DNA from: an uncultured Ruminococcus sp.
GTDB lineage: Bacteria; Bacillota; Clostridia; Oscillospirales; CAG-272
Length of the DNA: 6,722 bases
Assembly (NCBI GenBank): GCA_902773455.1
Contig: CACYEW010000039.1
Span: forward strand, 1 to 6,722
Direction: 5' to 3'
The position numbers were made by a program, and so were the translations under genes. The notes under the pieces are model-generated. The model searched no databases and was not told the origin of the DNA. It saw nothing but the letters and a program-made list of their open reading frames with translations. This document shows positions 6,690 to 6,722 of the stretch, in pieces; the stretch's first letter is position 1; each line of letters starts with the position of its first letter.

Positions 6690-6722
6690 GATGTGTTCCG
6701 CTGACAGCGGAACGTGATGTAC
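6690..6722. repeat. Second hairpin with flanking GATGT spacers, cluster continuing past the window edge
   Basis: GTTCCGCT (6695-6702) and AGCGGAAC (6706-6713) pair perfectly around a three-base loop, GAC. The stem is preceded by AACGATGT (6687-6694) and followed by AACGTGATGT (6711-6720, whose AAC belongs to the stem), so the same GATGT word separates successive palindromes about 26 bases apart. The window ends two bases into what may be the next stem. This suggests a tandem array of differing palindromes joined by a conserved spacer. Confidence 0.65.

Overview
The window (6,722 bases) looks like a piece of a Gram-positive, low-to-mid GC chromosome, most likely an uncultured member of the Clostridia. 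This rests on the strong AGGAG-type ribosome binding sites, a very AT-rich intergenic region between moderately GC-rich genes, a perfect-consensus sigma-A-type promoter, and a lipoprotein solute-binding protein of a style common in gut Clostridia. The taxonomic call is inference from style, not from a marker gene. No rRNA, tRNA, CRISPR array, transposase or phage gene is visible.

Layout. Two transcription units diverge from an AT-rich region at about 2795-3105. Leftward (minus strand) run a zinc-dependent medium-chain dehydrogenase resembling L-sorbose-1-phosphate reductase (1520-2794) and, 26 bases after it, a bifunctional class II aldolase/short-chain dehydrogenase of the rhamnulose-1-phosphate aldolase type (1493 down to the window edge, 3' end missing). 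Rightward (plus strand) run an AMP-forming acyl ligase (3106-4809), a free-standing acyl carrier protein (4827-5057) and an extracellular solute-binding lipoprotein (5070-6599). These three are tightly packed behind one strong promoter and end at a clear intrinsic terminator (6608-6638). After the terminator comes a run of perfect hairpins separated by a GATGT-containing spacer, which continues past the window edge.

How the genes may work together. The minus-strand pair is a plausible sugar-phosphate catabolic module: a keto-sugar phosphate/polyol phosphate oxidoreductase plus an aldolase that splits a ketose-1-phosphate and oxidises the aldehyde product. No kinase, isomerase or regulator is in view, so the substrate is open. 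In the plus-strand operon the ligase very probably activates a carboxylic acid and loads it on the neighbouring carrier protein. Why a solute-binding lipoprotein without permease genes sits in the same unit is not explained by anything in the window and is the most interesting gene-level question here.
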